This document shows positions 33,750 through 41,561 of a stretch of 64,000 nucleotides of DNA, piece after piece. Source of the stretch: Candidatus Goldiibacteriota bacterium HGW-Goldbacteria-1 (lineage in GTDB: Bacteria; Oederibacteriota; PGYV01); assembly GCA_002839855.1 (NCBI GenBank), contig PGYV01000012.1, forward strand, positions 27,648-91,647, read 5' to 3'. Under the pieces are notes generated by a model that was not told where the DNA came from, made no database searches, and worked only from the letters and a program-made list of their open reading frames with translations. The first letter of the stretch is position 1; each line of letters opens with the position of its first letter. A program made the position numbers and the translations under genes.

Positions 33750-34523
33750 TCAAGGCCCGTCCCTTTTTACTTTTTCTTTTTTAAACCTCTTTCTCTCTAT
33801 TTTCTGACACTTTGTAATATCATTAACCAATAGATAATCGAGCGGTGTATTTGAATTTATTTCCGCAACAATTAGGATTTCTTTATTGAACATCTTCCTA
33901 TAAAAATTCATAACTTCACTATTTTCGCTATTTTTTGTATTTGTATATACAAATATTTCATAATTAGGAAATCTAAAACAACAATAAAGTTTACCCAAAA
34001 ATTTACCAGGGAAAATTCCAGTCAAATAATCTAAATTCGTTTTGGTATTTTTTCGATAAATTATTGTTAAAAATAAGTCTTCATTATCTGGAATTTCTTT
34101 TTTTAGTATTCTCAATGCAATTTTTTCATATTTACCTAGCGAAAACGGAGAAGAACTTACAGAAACACGCCAGACAAGAGATATAAAAAATCTCCGCAAT
34201 TCATGAAAACTGAATTGATGTTCTTTTAAAGTATATACAGTACTTAAATCTTTTTTTAAGGGTTCTTGCTCTGGCAATACACGAAATAATATTTTATTCG
34301 CATATCTATCCAATTTACCAATTTCGTTATCACATTCAGCACACATTATCTGTTCTTTAAAACCATTTTGGAAATTTGGGTTTCTATCAATTTTATTTTC
34401 AGAAGGTTTAATAACTGCCACGTTACCTAATTTTTGTAACTGATAAAAACACTTAGGAATAATATGAGAATCAATCATCTCTTTTTTTTCACCACAAAAT
34501 TTACAGATACTCATTTGTGACAT
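33750..34523 (-). CDS. HNH-like zinc-finger nuclease candidate
   Basis: I start at the ATG at 34521-34523 because AGGTAGGT lies just before it. The 257-residue protein has C7xxC10 (ICKFC), H20 in IDSHIIPKCF, and C61xxC64 (CAECDNEIG), the Zn-bound layout of HNH-like proteins with SHIIP. The C-terminal ~190 residues are unlike anything I recognise (LRRFFISLVWRVSVSS, LYCCFRFPNYEIFVY). A nuclease role is an inference from the CxxC-SHIIP-CxxC pattern. The final residues (KVKRDGP) and the TGA stop come from a REP-like motif at 33751-33770. Confidence 0.6.
   Translation of the reverse strand: MSQMSICKFCGEKKEMIDSHIIPKCFYQLQKLGNVAVIKPSENKIDRNPNFQNGFKEQIMCAECDNEIGKLDRYANKILFRVLPEQEPLKKDLSTVYTLKEHQFSFHELRRFFISLVWRVSVSSSPFSLGKYEKIALRILKKEIPDNEDLFLTIIYRKNTKTNLDYLTGIFPGKFLGKLYCCFRFPNYEIFVYTNTKNSENSEVMNFYRKMFNKEILIVAEINSNTPLDYLLVNDITKCQKIERKRFKKEKVKRDGP
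33751..33770. repeat. REP-like motif forming a C terminus
   Basis: CAAGGCCCGTCCCTTTTTAC is read on the minus strand as the last codons and stop of the HNH-like gene. Confidence 0.55.
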
Positions 34524-34679
34524 ATAACCTACCTGCCTATTCATATACTTAATATTTCCTTCCTTTTAAAGATACTATTATCAATTCACAAACTACAAAT
34601 TCAGACTGTGTATCTATAAGTTTTTAAAATCATAATTTTTTTATTATCGTTTCTATTTAACTCCAAAGATAATTAGTAT

Positions 34680-34703
34680 AAGTGAGTCCTAATACCTTCA
34701 CTT
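34680..34703. repeat. Near-palindromic AAGTGAG-type motif
   Basis: AAGTGAGTCCTAATACCTTC then ACTT. It contains the stop codon of the HNH remnant (34698-34700). Confidence 0.5.
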
Positions 34704-34840
34704 ATTACTTTTATCGGTTTGTAAATATCGATCTTCTTTAGCCCTCTCAATAATCCGCCTAAGTTCTTTACTACTGGCTATTTTACCTTTAATACGATGA
34801 GCCATACTATAGCAGTTCGAACAAAGAGGTTCTAGATCCA
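34698..34840 (-). pseudogene. 3' remnant of an HNH endonuclease gene cut by element copy C
   Basis: The minus-strand frame from 34840 reads LDLEPLCSNCYSMAHRIKG followed by KELRRIIERAKEDR, the C-terminal half of a McrA-like HNH motif (CxxC then H). The coding similarity ends exactly where the inverted-repeat element begins (34841). The longer frame that runs back into the element to 34895 encodes element sequence, not protein. A possible 5' stub (ATG at 35128-35130, MAEDFRTYFNTF) lies on the other side, but the middle is missing. Confidence 0.65.
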
Positions 34841-35090
34841 AAAAGAAATCCCAACACCGTGCCTTGACTAAAGACATTATACAAAAATCTGCCATATTTT
34901 AAGGCACTTTCTTTAAAACCATGTAAATAATGAATTTTATCTGCTATCTTAATCCCCTGCTGTCTTTTAAAACAGTATCATTTCCCAACAATTACGAATT
35001 CCGTTATATTTTATTAGTGTTTATTCTATCAAAGTCATGAGTCAAGGCACAGTGTCTGGTTACTATGAGTCAAGGCACGGTGTGGGTTAC
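34841..35090. mobile_element. MITE-like inverted-repeat element, copy C
   Basis: Starts AAAAAGAAATCCCAACACCG, as copy A does, and ends AGTCAAGGCACAGTGTCTGG with a second right end (about 35062-35090) repeated in tandem. Interior shares TTTAAGGCACTTTCTTTAAA with copy A. About 250 bases, non-coding. It truncates the HNH gene at 34840, evidence that the family has moved. Confidence 0.72.
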
Positions 35091-35162
35091 TTTAAAAAGT
35101 GTTAAAATATGTCCGAAAATCTTCAGCCATTATAAACTCCGGATTTGAACAGAGAATAACAC

Positions 35163-35771
35163 TTAGCTGAAGAGCCAGAACACCCAAGCCAAAGGTTTTG
35201 TTATAGTGTTGATAAGTTTGCCATTGCTGTAAATCAGGCAGTAACTAAACTTACCATTTACATCATACGCAAATGCCAGCCCATGGTTTACCCCGTTTTT
35301 GCAGTTAAATTTATATTTTATTTTTCCGGTTTCGGGGTAAAACTCTTTCTGCAGCCCTGCATTAATACCATTTTTATAATTTGAAATACTGAAAAGCCTG
35401 CCCTGCTCGTCGTAAATCCTTGCCTTGCCGTTCATAACATTCATTCTTATAGTGTAATTTGCGTGTTGTTTCCCATTCTTATGATAAATTACCACATCTC
35501 CATGCGGCAGGCCGTCCTTAAATTTAAGATCGGCGTTTTTTACGCCGTTCTTATAATACATAGCTACAGGCCCGTTTATTTCTTCACCTTCGCTTGATAC
35601 AATCTTATTATGGAATATCGTGTCAGTGGACATCACCTGTACAGCTATTTTTTCACCGTCTCTGAAGAACGTATTTGTATTTCCTTCGCTTTCAAGAACT
35701 ATCTCCGCACACAGCAATGCAGGTACCATTACGGCGATTAACGCAGACAGCATTAGTAATGTTTTTTTCAT
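35163..35771 (-). CDS. Exported MORN-variant (YwqK-like) repeat protein
   Basis: The 202-residue protein has a signal peptide (MKKTLLMLSALIAVMVPALLCA) and about five ~22-residue repeats such as GPVAMYYKNGVKNADLKFKDG, GDVVIYHKNGKQHANYTI and GLQKEFYPETGKIKYKFNCKNG. This is the MORN-variant family often named YwqK antitoxin-like, though with a signal peptide a structural or surface role is more likely. AAGGGG lies four bases before the ATG. The C terminus is hydrophobic (PLAWVFWLFS), possibly a membrane tail. No partner toxin is adjacent. Confidence 0.78.
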   Translation of the reverse strand: MKKTLLMLSALIAVMVPALLCAEIVLESEGNTNTFFRDGEKIAVQVMSTDTIFHNKIVSSEGEEINGPVAMYYKNGVKNADLKFKDGLPHGDVVIYHKNGKQHANYTIRMNVMNGKARIYDEQGRLFSISNYKNGINAGLQKEFYPETGKIKYKFNCKNGVNHGLAFAYDVNGKFSYCLIYSNGKLINTITKPLAWVFWLFS

Positions 35772-35859
35772 CTCAACCCCTTAATAAAGCTATATTTTAC
35801 CGACTTTAACCGGCACAACAACAAATAGAGTAAGAACCTAATTTATAAACCGATGTTAT

Positions 35860-36333
35860 TTATTCCTCTGCCGTCTCTGCCTTTCTTTCCTTTGTGCCGT
35901 GTATGATTTCTGTCCCAGGAACAGGATTATTATTCAGGTAATCAACCGCATTAAATACCACATTCACGGTATTTTTTGGTTTCTTATTGTACATTTTTAC
36001 CCGCGAAGTGGCATTGCAGGGTCTGCAGTATTTGTCTTTTGTCGGGTCTGTCATCCGAACCGCGCCCCACACCCCCGGATCTAACATTTCAAAATACCCG
36101 TATCCGTTTTCGTAAGCCACTTCCGCAGCTCTGTAAGTGATATAAGGCCCAATTTCACTCATGTACATGTTGCCGCCGTGCATTCCAACCCGCCATTCGT
36201 CTTCCCCTGTCTTCATGTCCCCGTACCCGCTGCCAAAAATATTTCCCTCATGATAAGTCATGGGTGTGACACATCCGCTGAAAAAAAATGTTACAAAAAA
36301 CAATACCACCGGCACTGCTTTCAATCCGCTCAT
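35860..36333 (-). CDS. Small lipoprotein, CC0125/CC1285-like
   Basis: The 157-residue protein has a lipoprotein signal (VLFFVTFFFSGCVTP, lipobox FSGC). The mature sequence GSGYGDMKTGEDEWRVGMHGGNMY followed by ITYRAAEVAYENGYGYFEML fits the small lipoprotein family in which xGYSDxxLGDxxYRVxFxGN precedes an LLRAAELTLxxGYDYF helix. Two Cys (YCRPCN) occur in the second half. Role unknown; it probably sits in the outer membrane. AAAGGGGTG precedes the start. Confidence 0.7.
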   Translation of the reverse strand: MSGLKAVPVVLFFVTFFFSGCVTPMTYHEGNIFGSGYGDMKTGEDEWRVGMHGGNMYMSEIGPYITYRAAEVAYENGYGYFEMLDPGVWGAVRMTDPTKDKYCRPCNATSRVKMYNKKPKNTVNVVFNAVDYLNNNPVPGTEIIHGTKERKAETAEE

Positions 36334-36471
36334 TTTTCACCCCTTTATTATATTAAATTTAAAAATCCCCTCCGCAATTCCATTTCTTTTTTCCTGAACC
36401 CATTAATCCCTAAAGATTATCAAATCACGAATCAATCTCTATCACCGATAACTTCCTTATCCTTCAACTTT

Positions 36472-36491
36472 CAAGGTCTGTCACGGTAATT
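36472..36491. repeat. REP-like 3'-end motif
   Basis: CAAGGTCTGTCACGGTAATT, about 24 bases past the stop of the Nmad3-like gene, preceded by CTTCAACTTT. Confidence 0.55.
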
Positions 36492-36514
36492 TTTATTATT
36501 ATATCACTAACCCC

Positions 36515-37381
36515 TTACCCGTTTACACTTTCCTTTATCAACTTTTTTGCCCAGGTTTTAATTTCATTATTCGGTTCTATAACAAATTCCTGGCCGCGGG
36601 CGGACTGAAAATAACCCTTTTTCCAACTGTCTTTAGTGTGGCAGCTTATAGGGGTATTTCTGTTAAAACAATGCGGCAGCTGCCATTTGGAACGTGATAA
36701 AGACGGCTTTGTAAGTAAATGCAGCTTTTCATCATATTTAAAATATCCCCACCCTTTTAAATTCTTATCCCACGACAGTTTTTCCCTTGCGATATAAATA
36801 ACATTTTTAGACCTGTTGCCATCCGGTTCTTTTACGTGCGGATGTTCTGCCGCAAAAGCAGGTATTTTATCACGCTGTGTCTTTACATCTATTACCATCC
36901 CAACTTCCATATAACCATAAATCACGTGAAGACCGTCGCCGGTATATCTTAATTTTCCGTATTTATCAGCTTCTGTCTTTCTAAAATACCCAAAAAACAG
37001 GAATATATCGCCTTCATCCGGCGTTTTACCATCACCCTGCCATACACCCTGATTTTCAAGATGTGTCTGCGCTGTACTCTGCCCAAACACCCCGCGCCAT
37101 CCCGCCTTGCGTTGTAACGCTTCACCATAAATATCAGGATCCAAATGGCAGTTCTTCCCGCCGTTATATTTTGGGATCAGTTCTTTAATAAGGGTGTAAT
37201 AATTTTCATGCCTGTTTTTTAAGAGTTTAATAACGTCTTTTGGCAGCTTGATATCAGAAAATTTATTCAGGGCTCTGTCCTGCGGTATAGGAAAAAACAA
37301 CAAAGTCCCATCCGGCAGTATCGGGCTTGGCCCCATGCCAAACGATGAATCAAAACCTTTGCGGCTTAGAATAATCTTCAA
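36515..37381 (-). CDS. Nmad3-like protein (nucleotide-modification-associated domain)
   Basis: The 288-residue protein starts with TTG; AGGGGTGGG lies just upstream. The opening MKIILSRKGFDSSFGMGPSP then ILPDGTLLFFPIP matches my memory of the Nmad3 domain, predicted by comparative genomics to act near modified-nucleotide systems. Other conserved-looking blocks are CHLDPDIYGEALQRKAGWRGVFGQ, GDIFLFFGYFR and VIYIAREKLSW. Catalytic residues are not established. It is last of the 12-gene defence cluster, 24 bases after a GIY-YIG gene, so the two may be translated together. Family call is from recall, not a search. Confidence 0.72.
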   Translation of the reverse strand: MKIILSRKGFDSSFGMGPSPILPDGTLLFFPIPQDRALNKFSDIKLPKDVIKLLKNRHENYYTLIKELIPKYNGGKNCHLDPDIYGEALQRKAGWRGVFGQSTAQTHLENQGVWQGDGKTPDEGDIFLFFGYFRKTEADKYGKLRYTGDGLHVIYGYMEVGMVIDVKTQRDKIPAFAAEHPHVKEPDGNRSKNVIYIAREKLSWDKNLKGWGYFKYDEKLHLLTKPSLSRSKWQLPHCFNRNTPISCHTKDSWKKGYFQSARGQEFVIEPNNEIKTWAKKLIKESVNG

Positions 37382-37405
37382 AACCCACCCCTACAATTTA
37401 TTAAC

Positions 37406-37855
37406 CTACCCTTTTGGTGACCGTTTCATGTCATTAAACTCCGGAAGCTTTCCGAATTTCTTTACATATTCAGCAAAACAGATATATTCATATTCTGCCA
37501 CTTTTCCCTTAATAAGTAAATCTTCCGGCAGAATAGAACTTGAATCACATTCAAACGGCCTTATGGCAACATAAAGCCGCTTTATTAAATTGTCATATTT
37601 GGGATATTTTTTCCTGAACCGTCTTGCCCCGCCATGTCCGTCTTTGCCAGATATGGTGTTGTCAAACTGCTTTAGCCTGCTTCTTAGCCCGCCCTTAGAA
37701 TTTGTCATCCCAAAATAAGCAATTTCAGGTGTGTATTTGAAAGACATACTTTCAATTTTATCATCGCTGACAACTATTGCATAAACACCCGGATAATTTA
37801 TCCCAGTAAGCGTCTTTCTATCACTCCACTTCACCCACTTCGACCAATTATCCAA
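37406..37855 (-). CDS. GIY-YIG-fold nuclease-like protein
   Basis: The likely start is the TTG at 37853-37855 (GGAGGG five bases upstream); a TTG four codons earlier overlaps that site. The 149-residue product has GVYAIVV (23-25 as GIY equivalent), AYFGMTN (47-49 as YIG equivalent) and R58 in GGLRSRLKQF, the pattern of GIY-YIG nucleases, then an E-rich segment (LPEDLLIKGKVAEYEYICFAEY) that could give the metal-binding Glu. The pairing with an Nmad3-like gene 24 bases downstream suggests a two-gene unit acting on DNA. Activity is inferred. Confidence 0.7.
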   Translation of the reverse strand: MDNWSKWVKWSDRKTLTGINYPGVYAIVVSDDKIESMSFKYTPEIAYFGMTNSKGGLRSRLKQFDNTISGKDGHGGARRFRKKYPKYDNLIKRLYVAIRPFECDSSSILPEDLLIKGKVAEYEYICFAEYVKKFGKLPEFNDMKRSPKG

Positions 37856-37899
37856 TCCACCCTCCAAAAATAAACCCTTAACTTAAAGTATACAAGCTA

Positions 37900-38448
37900 T
37901 TAGTGAGGTCTGACACCTTCACTTCCTTCAATTAATGTCAGGTTTTCATTTTCATCACAGATCCATATTTCTATAGAATGTCGGTCACCATTACCTTTAG
38001 CAGGTGTCTTAAATTCTTTAGATAAGTCTATAACCCTTAAAGAATACTTAAAATTGGTCTTTTTATATATATTCGAGTCTCCGATGAGTTTGTAAACATC
38101 GTTTGCAAAATCAGCATCCTCTTCATGAAAATAACGAATAGTGTTCATCCATCTTTTGTCATAGGGTTGCTTGTTTTTTTGCAATATAACAGAATAAACG
38201 TTATTCTTTCTTAGTAGCCGCTGAATATTTTTAGAAATCTTTTCAAACTCGTCTTGATAGTAGAATATTCTTACAACAAATTCTTCCTGCACAGAATATT
38301 TAACAGACATTAACCGCAAAGGTAAATTTCCTTTTAACGCCATACAAAAAGTAATAATTGCCAATATCGATGCAATTATTGTCAACACATTAGCAGTAAA
38401 CACAATAAATATTTCATGCTTCTTTAACCAAACTTTTAACTTATCCAA
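37900..38448 (-). CDS. Membrane-anchored protein of unknown function
   Basis: The 182-residue product starts with TTG (GTGAGGTGAG upstream). One membrane segment spans about 17-40 (FTANVLTIIASILAIITFCMAL), with a basic N-terminal flank (MDKLKVWLKKHE). The soluble part (EEFVVRIFYYQDEFEKISKNIQRLL, YSLRVIDLSKEF) is not recognised. The last residues (EGSEGVRPH) and the stop fall in a near-palindromic repeat (37901-37924). It lies 35 bases after hsdR, so it travels with the restriction operon; single-TM accessory proteins are common in defence loci. Confidence 0.55.
   Translation of the reverse strand: MDKLKVWLKKHEIFIVFTANVLTIIASILAIITFCMALKGNLPLRLMSVKYSVQEEFVVRIFYYQDEFEKISKNIQRLLRKNNVYSVILQKNKQPYDKRWMNTIRYFHEEDADFANDVYKLIGDSNIYKKTNFKYSLRVIDLSKEFKTPAKGNGDRHSIEIWICDENENLTLIEGSEGVRPH
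37901..37924. repeat. Near-palindromic AAGTGAGG-type motif forming a C terminus
   Basis: TAGTGAGGTCTGACACCTTC then ACTT. Read on the minus strand it supplies the final residues and TAA of the membrane-anchored gene. It separates the Nmad3/GIY-YIG pair from the rest of the cluster. Confidence 0.6.
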
Positions 38449-38483
38449 AACTCACCTCACATTCAAAAATTAACCCTGAAATA

Positions 38484-41400
38484 TCACAGAGCAGAATCAT
38501 CTGTCTCTGCTTTATTAAATCTCTCATACACACGTCTCAACATATAAGCTTTAAGCACTTCCGCAAACTGCTTATCATCCATAATTTTGTTAAAAATATC
38601 CTGGTTCTGGTCCATGCGTTCAATGACTTTATTCATAAATATGTCCTCAAATCCGAATTTAAAGTTTTCTATAGGGTTATTTTTTGCCTGAATTCCAAGC
38701 TTATCATCCTGCATCATTTCTTCTTCTATCGAATCAAAGAAGAGCTTATCAGCTTCAGTAAGGTCAGTGCCAAACCTGTCATTTAGTATCTTTATAATTT
38801 CGGACAGCCTTGCCATTTCTTCCTTGTCTTCCTTTGTACCTGCGCCGGAAATAGGTTTAAGTTTGCTGTCGCTGTCTTTTTGCAGGACAATATTACCTTC
38901 ACCTATCTTCTTTAACCTGTAATATTCAAGCGCAACTTCGTCATTTAGCCTATATCTGTCGTTTGCGTTCTTTTTTGGAAGTTTACGCAGCAGAAACCGT
39001 GAATAAGCGTAATATTTTTCAAGTACTATATCTGAAAAAGGCATAATCTGGGCAAGAAAAGCATACAACCTTACAAACACACCCAGTGTATTGGCATAAT
39101 CTTCCCTGTCTTCTTCTTTTTCTATTTTTTTAAACCTCTCCACCGCGCTATCTATAAGGGAATTAAGCTTTGCGTGTTCTGTTTTATTTGGGGACTGTTT
39201 TTTGGCAAAAAATACCGTACAGAAACCTTCTATTTCTTCATCCCGCGTAACAAGGAAAGTATCCAGCTTTACCTTAAGGTCATATAACTTATTTGGGTCA
39301 GTAACTTCTTCAAGCTGTGTCTGTTCATAATACGGCTGGAACGCGTTTAATATATCATCGCGCTCATTTACAAAATCCAATACAAAAGTATCGTCTTTGC
39401 CAGGACAGGTTCTGTTTAACCTGCTTAAAGTCTGCACAGCACGAACGCCGTCAAGTCTTTTATCTACATACATTGTATGCAAAAGTGGCTGGTCAAAACC
39501 TGTCTGATATTTTTCCGCAACAAGAAGTATCTGATACTCAGAACCATTAAACTTTGCAGGAAGTTCTTTTTCACCAAATCCGTTCATTTTAGATTCAGTG
39601 TACTCCGGCGGTACGCCGTCAAGAAGAACAGTACCGGAGAATGCTACAAGCGCTTTAATATCTGTGTAGCCTTTTTCTTTTATATAGTTGTCAAAGGCCT
39701 GTTTATACCTTACAACATGCTCACGTGATGCCGTAACAACCATAGCTTTTGCCTTGCCACCAATTAAACCCATCACTTTTTGCCTGAAGTGTTCCACTAT
39801 TACTTCTGTCTTCTGCGCAAGATTATAGACATGCAAAGACGTAAACCGCGCAATTGCAATCGCCGCTTTTTTCTTATTTACTGTAGGGTCTTCTTCAGCT
39901 TTTTTTGTAATCCTGTAGAAAGTTTTATACGTAGTGTAATTTTTTAAAACATCATGTATAAACCCTTCTTCTATTGCCTGCCGCATGGAATACAGGTGAA
40001 AAGGCTGCGGCTTGCCTTCTATATCTTTTTTGCCAAACACTTCAAGAGTTTTAGGTTTAGGGGTTGCGGTGAACGCAAAGAAGCTCATATTCTTTTGAGG
40101 ACCTCTCCTTAGCATTGATTCACGGACACAATCCTGCGAATCTTCCTCTATGTCATCAAACTCATCCGGTTTATCTTCAGCGGCTTTTAATTCTGAAGTT
40201 ACATCAGACAGAACATCTTTCATTTTCTTAGCCGATTCCCCGCCCTGAGAGCTGTGAGCTTCATCAACGATAACAGCATAGTTTCTTTTTTGCATGTCTT
40301 TTACTTTATCAAGTACAAACGGGAATTTTTGAAGCGTTGTTATAATAATATTTGTTCCTGTTTTAAGGGCTTCTGCAAGCTGGGTGGAATTTTCATCTAT
40401 TTTTTGTACCACCCCTGCCTTGTGTTCAAACTGATAAATTGTATTTTGCAGCTGCTGGTCCAGAACCAGCCTGTCTGTTATTACAATAATACTGTCATAA
40501 ACCCGTTTTTCTGTTTTATCATGAATACCCGCAAGCCGGTAAGCAAGCCAGGCTATTGAATTGCTTTTACCGCTGCCCGCCGAATGCTGTATAAGGTAAT
40601 TATTGCCCGCACCGTTTATGATTACATCAGAAGTAATAGACCGTACAACATCAAGCTGATGATACCTCGGAAATATCATGCTTTCTTTCTTATACTTTTT
40701 ACCGTCAGTTTCTATCTCTTTTACTTCCAGATGAAGAAACTGCCCAATAATTTCCATAAGGCTGTCTTTTGTAAGAACTTCTTCCCATAAATAACTTGTC
40801 CGATGCCCATTTGGGTTAGGCGGGTTCCCCGCGCCTTTATCATAACCCTTATTAAAAGGCAGGTATTTAGTCTTACTGCCCTGAAGGCGGGTAGTCATTG
40901 CCACTTCATCAGTATCAACGGCAAAATGCACAAGGGTGCGTTTTTTAAACTGAAATATTGGTTCCTGCTCATCCCTGTCATATTTATACTGACTCTTCGC
41001 GTTATTTACATTCTGCCCCGTAAACTGGTTCTTAAGCTCCATAGTGACTATAGGAAGCCCGTTTAAGAACAGTACCATATCAAGCGAACTTTCATCTTTA
41101 AGGCTAAAATGCACCTGACGTGTGACTGACAGGATGTTTTTATTGTAAAGTAAGATGGTATCCGGGTTTAACCCGCTTACCGGTTTAAAATAAGCAAGCA
41201 TAAATTTCTGCCCAAAATCAGTAATCCCATTCCTTAAACAATCCAAAATTCCCCTTGTGTCAATTTCCTGATTAAGGCGGTATAAGAACTTCTTTTCTAT
41301 ATCCGCGCCATGAATCTTGCCAAGCTCCGCCCATTCTTTGGGTTGGGTTGATTTTATAAATGTAAACAATTCCCCTGTCGCCATAGCAATATTCCGGTCA

Positions 41401-41492
41401 AAATCCACAGGATTGCCCTTTACATACCCACCAGTAGTAAGCAGTGATTGCTCTATAGATTCTTCAAAACCTTGCTCATTTGTTTTTGACAT
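38484..41492 (-). CDS. hsdR: Type I restriction enzyme R subunit
   Basis: The 1002-residue HsdR has an N-terminal PD-(D/E)xK nuclease (D138 in SLDMVLFLNG, E152 and K154 in IVTMELKNQ), Walker A HSAGSGKS (303-310), DEAH box VIVDEAHSS (410-413), FFAFTATPKP as motif III, and further SF2 motifs (VAEKYQTGFDQP, QTLSRLNRTCPGKDD). It cuts DNA far from the recognition site after ATP-driven translocation when partnered with HsdM and HsdS. The protein looks intact. In this cluster it is separated from hsdS by three accessory genes, unlike a plain hsdMSR order. Confidence 0.95.
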   Translation of the reverse strand: MSKTNEQGFEESIEQSLLTTGGYVKGNPVDFDRNIAMATGELFTFIKSTQPKEWAELGKIHGADIEKKFLYRLNQEIDTRGILDCLRNGITDFGQKFMLAYFKPVSGLNPDTILLYNKNILSVTRQVHFSLKDESSLDMVLFLNGLPIVTMELKNQFTGQNVNNAKSQYKYDRDEQEPIFQFKKRTLVHFAVDTDEVAMTTRLQGSKTKYLPFNKGYDKGAGNPPNPNGHRTSYLWEEVLTKDSLMEIIGQFLHLEVKEIETDGKKYKKESMIFPRYHQLDVVRSITSDVIINGAGNNYLIQHSAGSGKSNSIAWLAYRLAGIHDKTEKRVYDSIIVITDRLVLDQQLQNTIYQFEHKAGVVQKIDENSTQLAEALKTGTNIIITTLQKFPFVLDKVKDMQKRNYAVIVDEAHSSQGGESAKKMKDVLSDVTSELKAAEDKPDEFDDIEEDSQDCVRESMLRRGPQKNMSFFAFTATPKPKTLEVFGKKDIEGKPQPFHLYSMRQAIEEGFIHDVLKNYTTYKTFYRITKKAEEDPTVNKKKAAIAIARFTSLHVYNLAQKTEVIVEHFRQKVMGLIGGKAKAMVVTASREHVVRYKQAFDNYIKEKGYTDIKALVAFSGTVLLDGVPPEYTESKMNGFGEKELPAKFNGSEYQILLVAEKYQTGFDQPLLHTMYVDKRLDGVRAVQTLSRLNRTCPGKDDTFVLDFVNERDDILNAFQPYYEQTQLEEVTDPNKLYDLKVKLDTFLVTRDEEIEGFCTVFFAKKQSPNKTEHAKLNSLIDSAVERFKKIEKEEDREDYANTLGVFVRLYAFLAQIMPFSDIVLEKYYAYSRFLLRKLPKKNANDRYRLNDEVALEYYRLKKIGEGNIVLQKDSDSKLKPISGAGTKEDKEEMARLSEIIKILNDRFGTDLTEADKLFFDSIEEEMMQDDKLGIQAKNNPIENFKFGFEDIFMNKVIERMDQNQDIFNKIMDDKQFAEVLKAYMLRRVYERFNKAETDDSAL

Positions 41493-41561
41493 TTATTATT
41501 CACCCTTGTTTTATTCAATTCAAATCAAATATTTCCTTACTAAACATATTATAAATATTTT

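Noticed and set aside
34841-34895. N-terminal extension of the HNH remnant
   Set aside because: These codons lie in the inverted-repeat element; they are not conserved protein.
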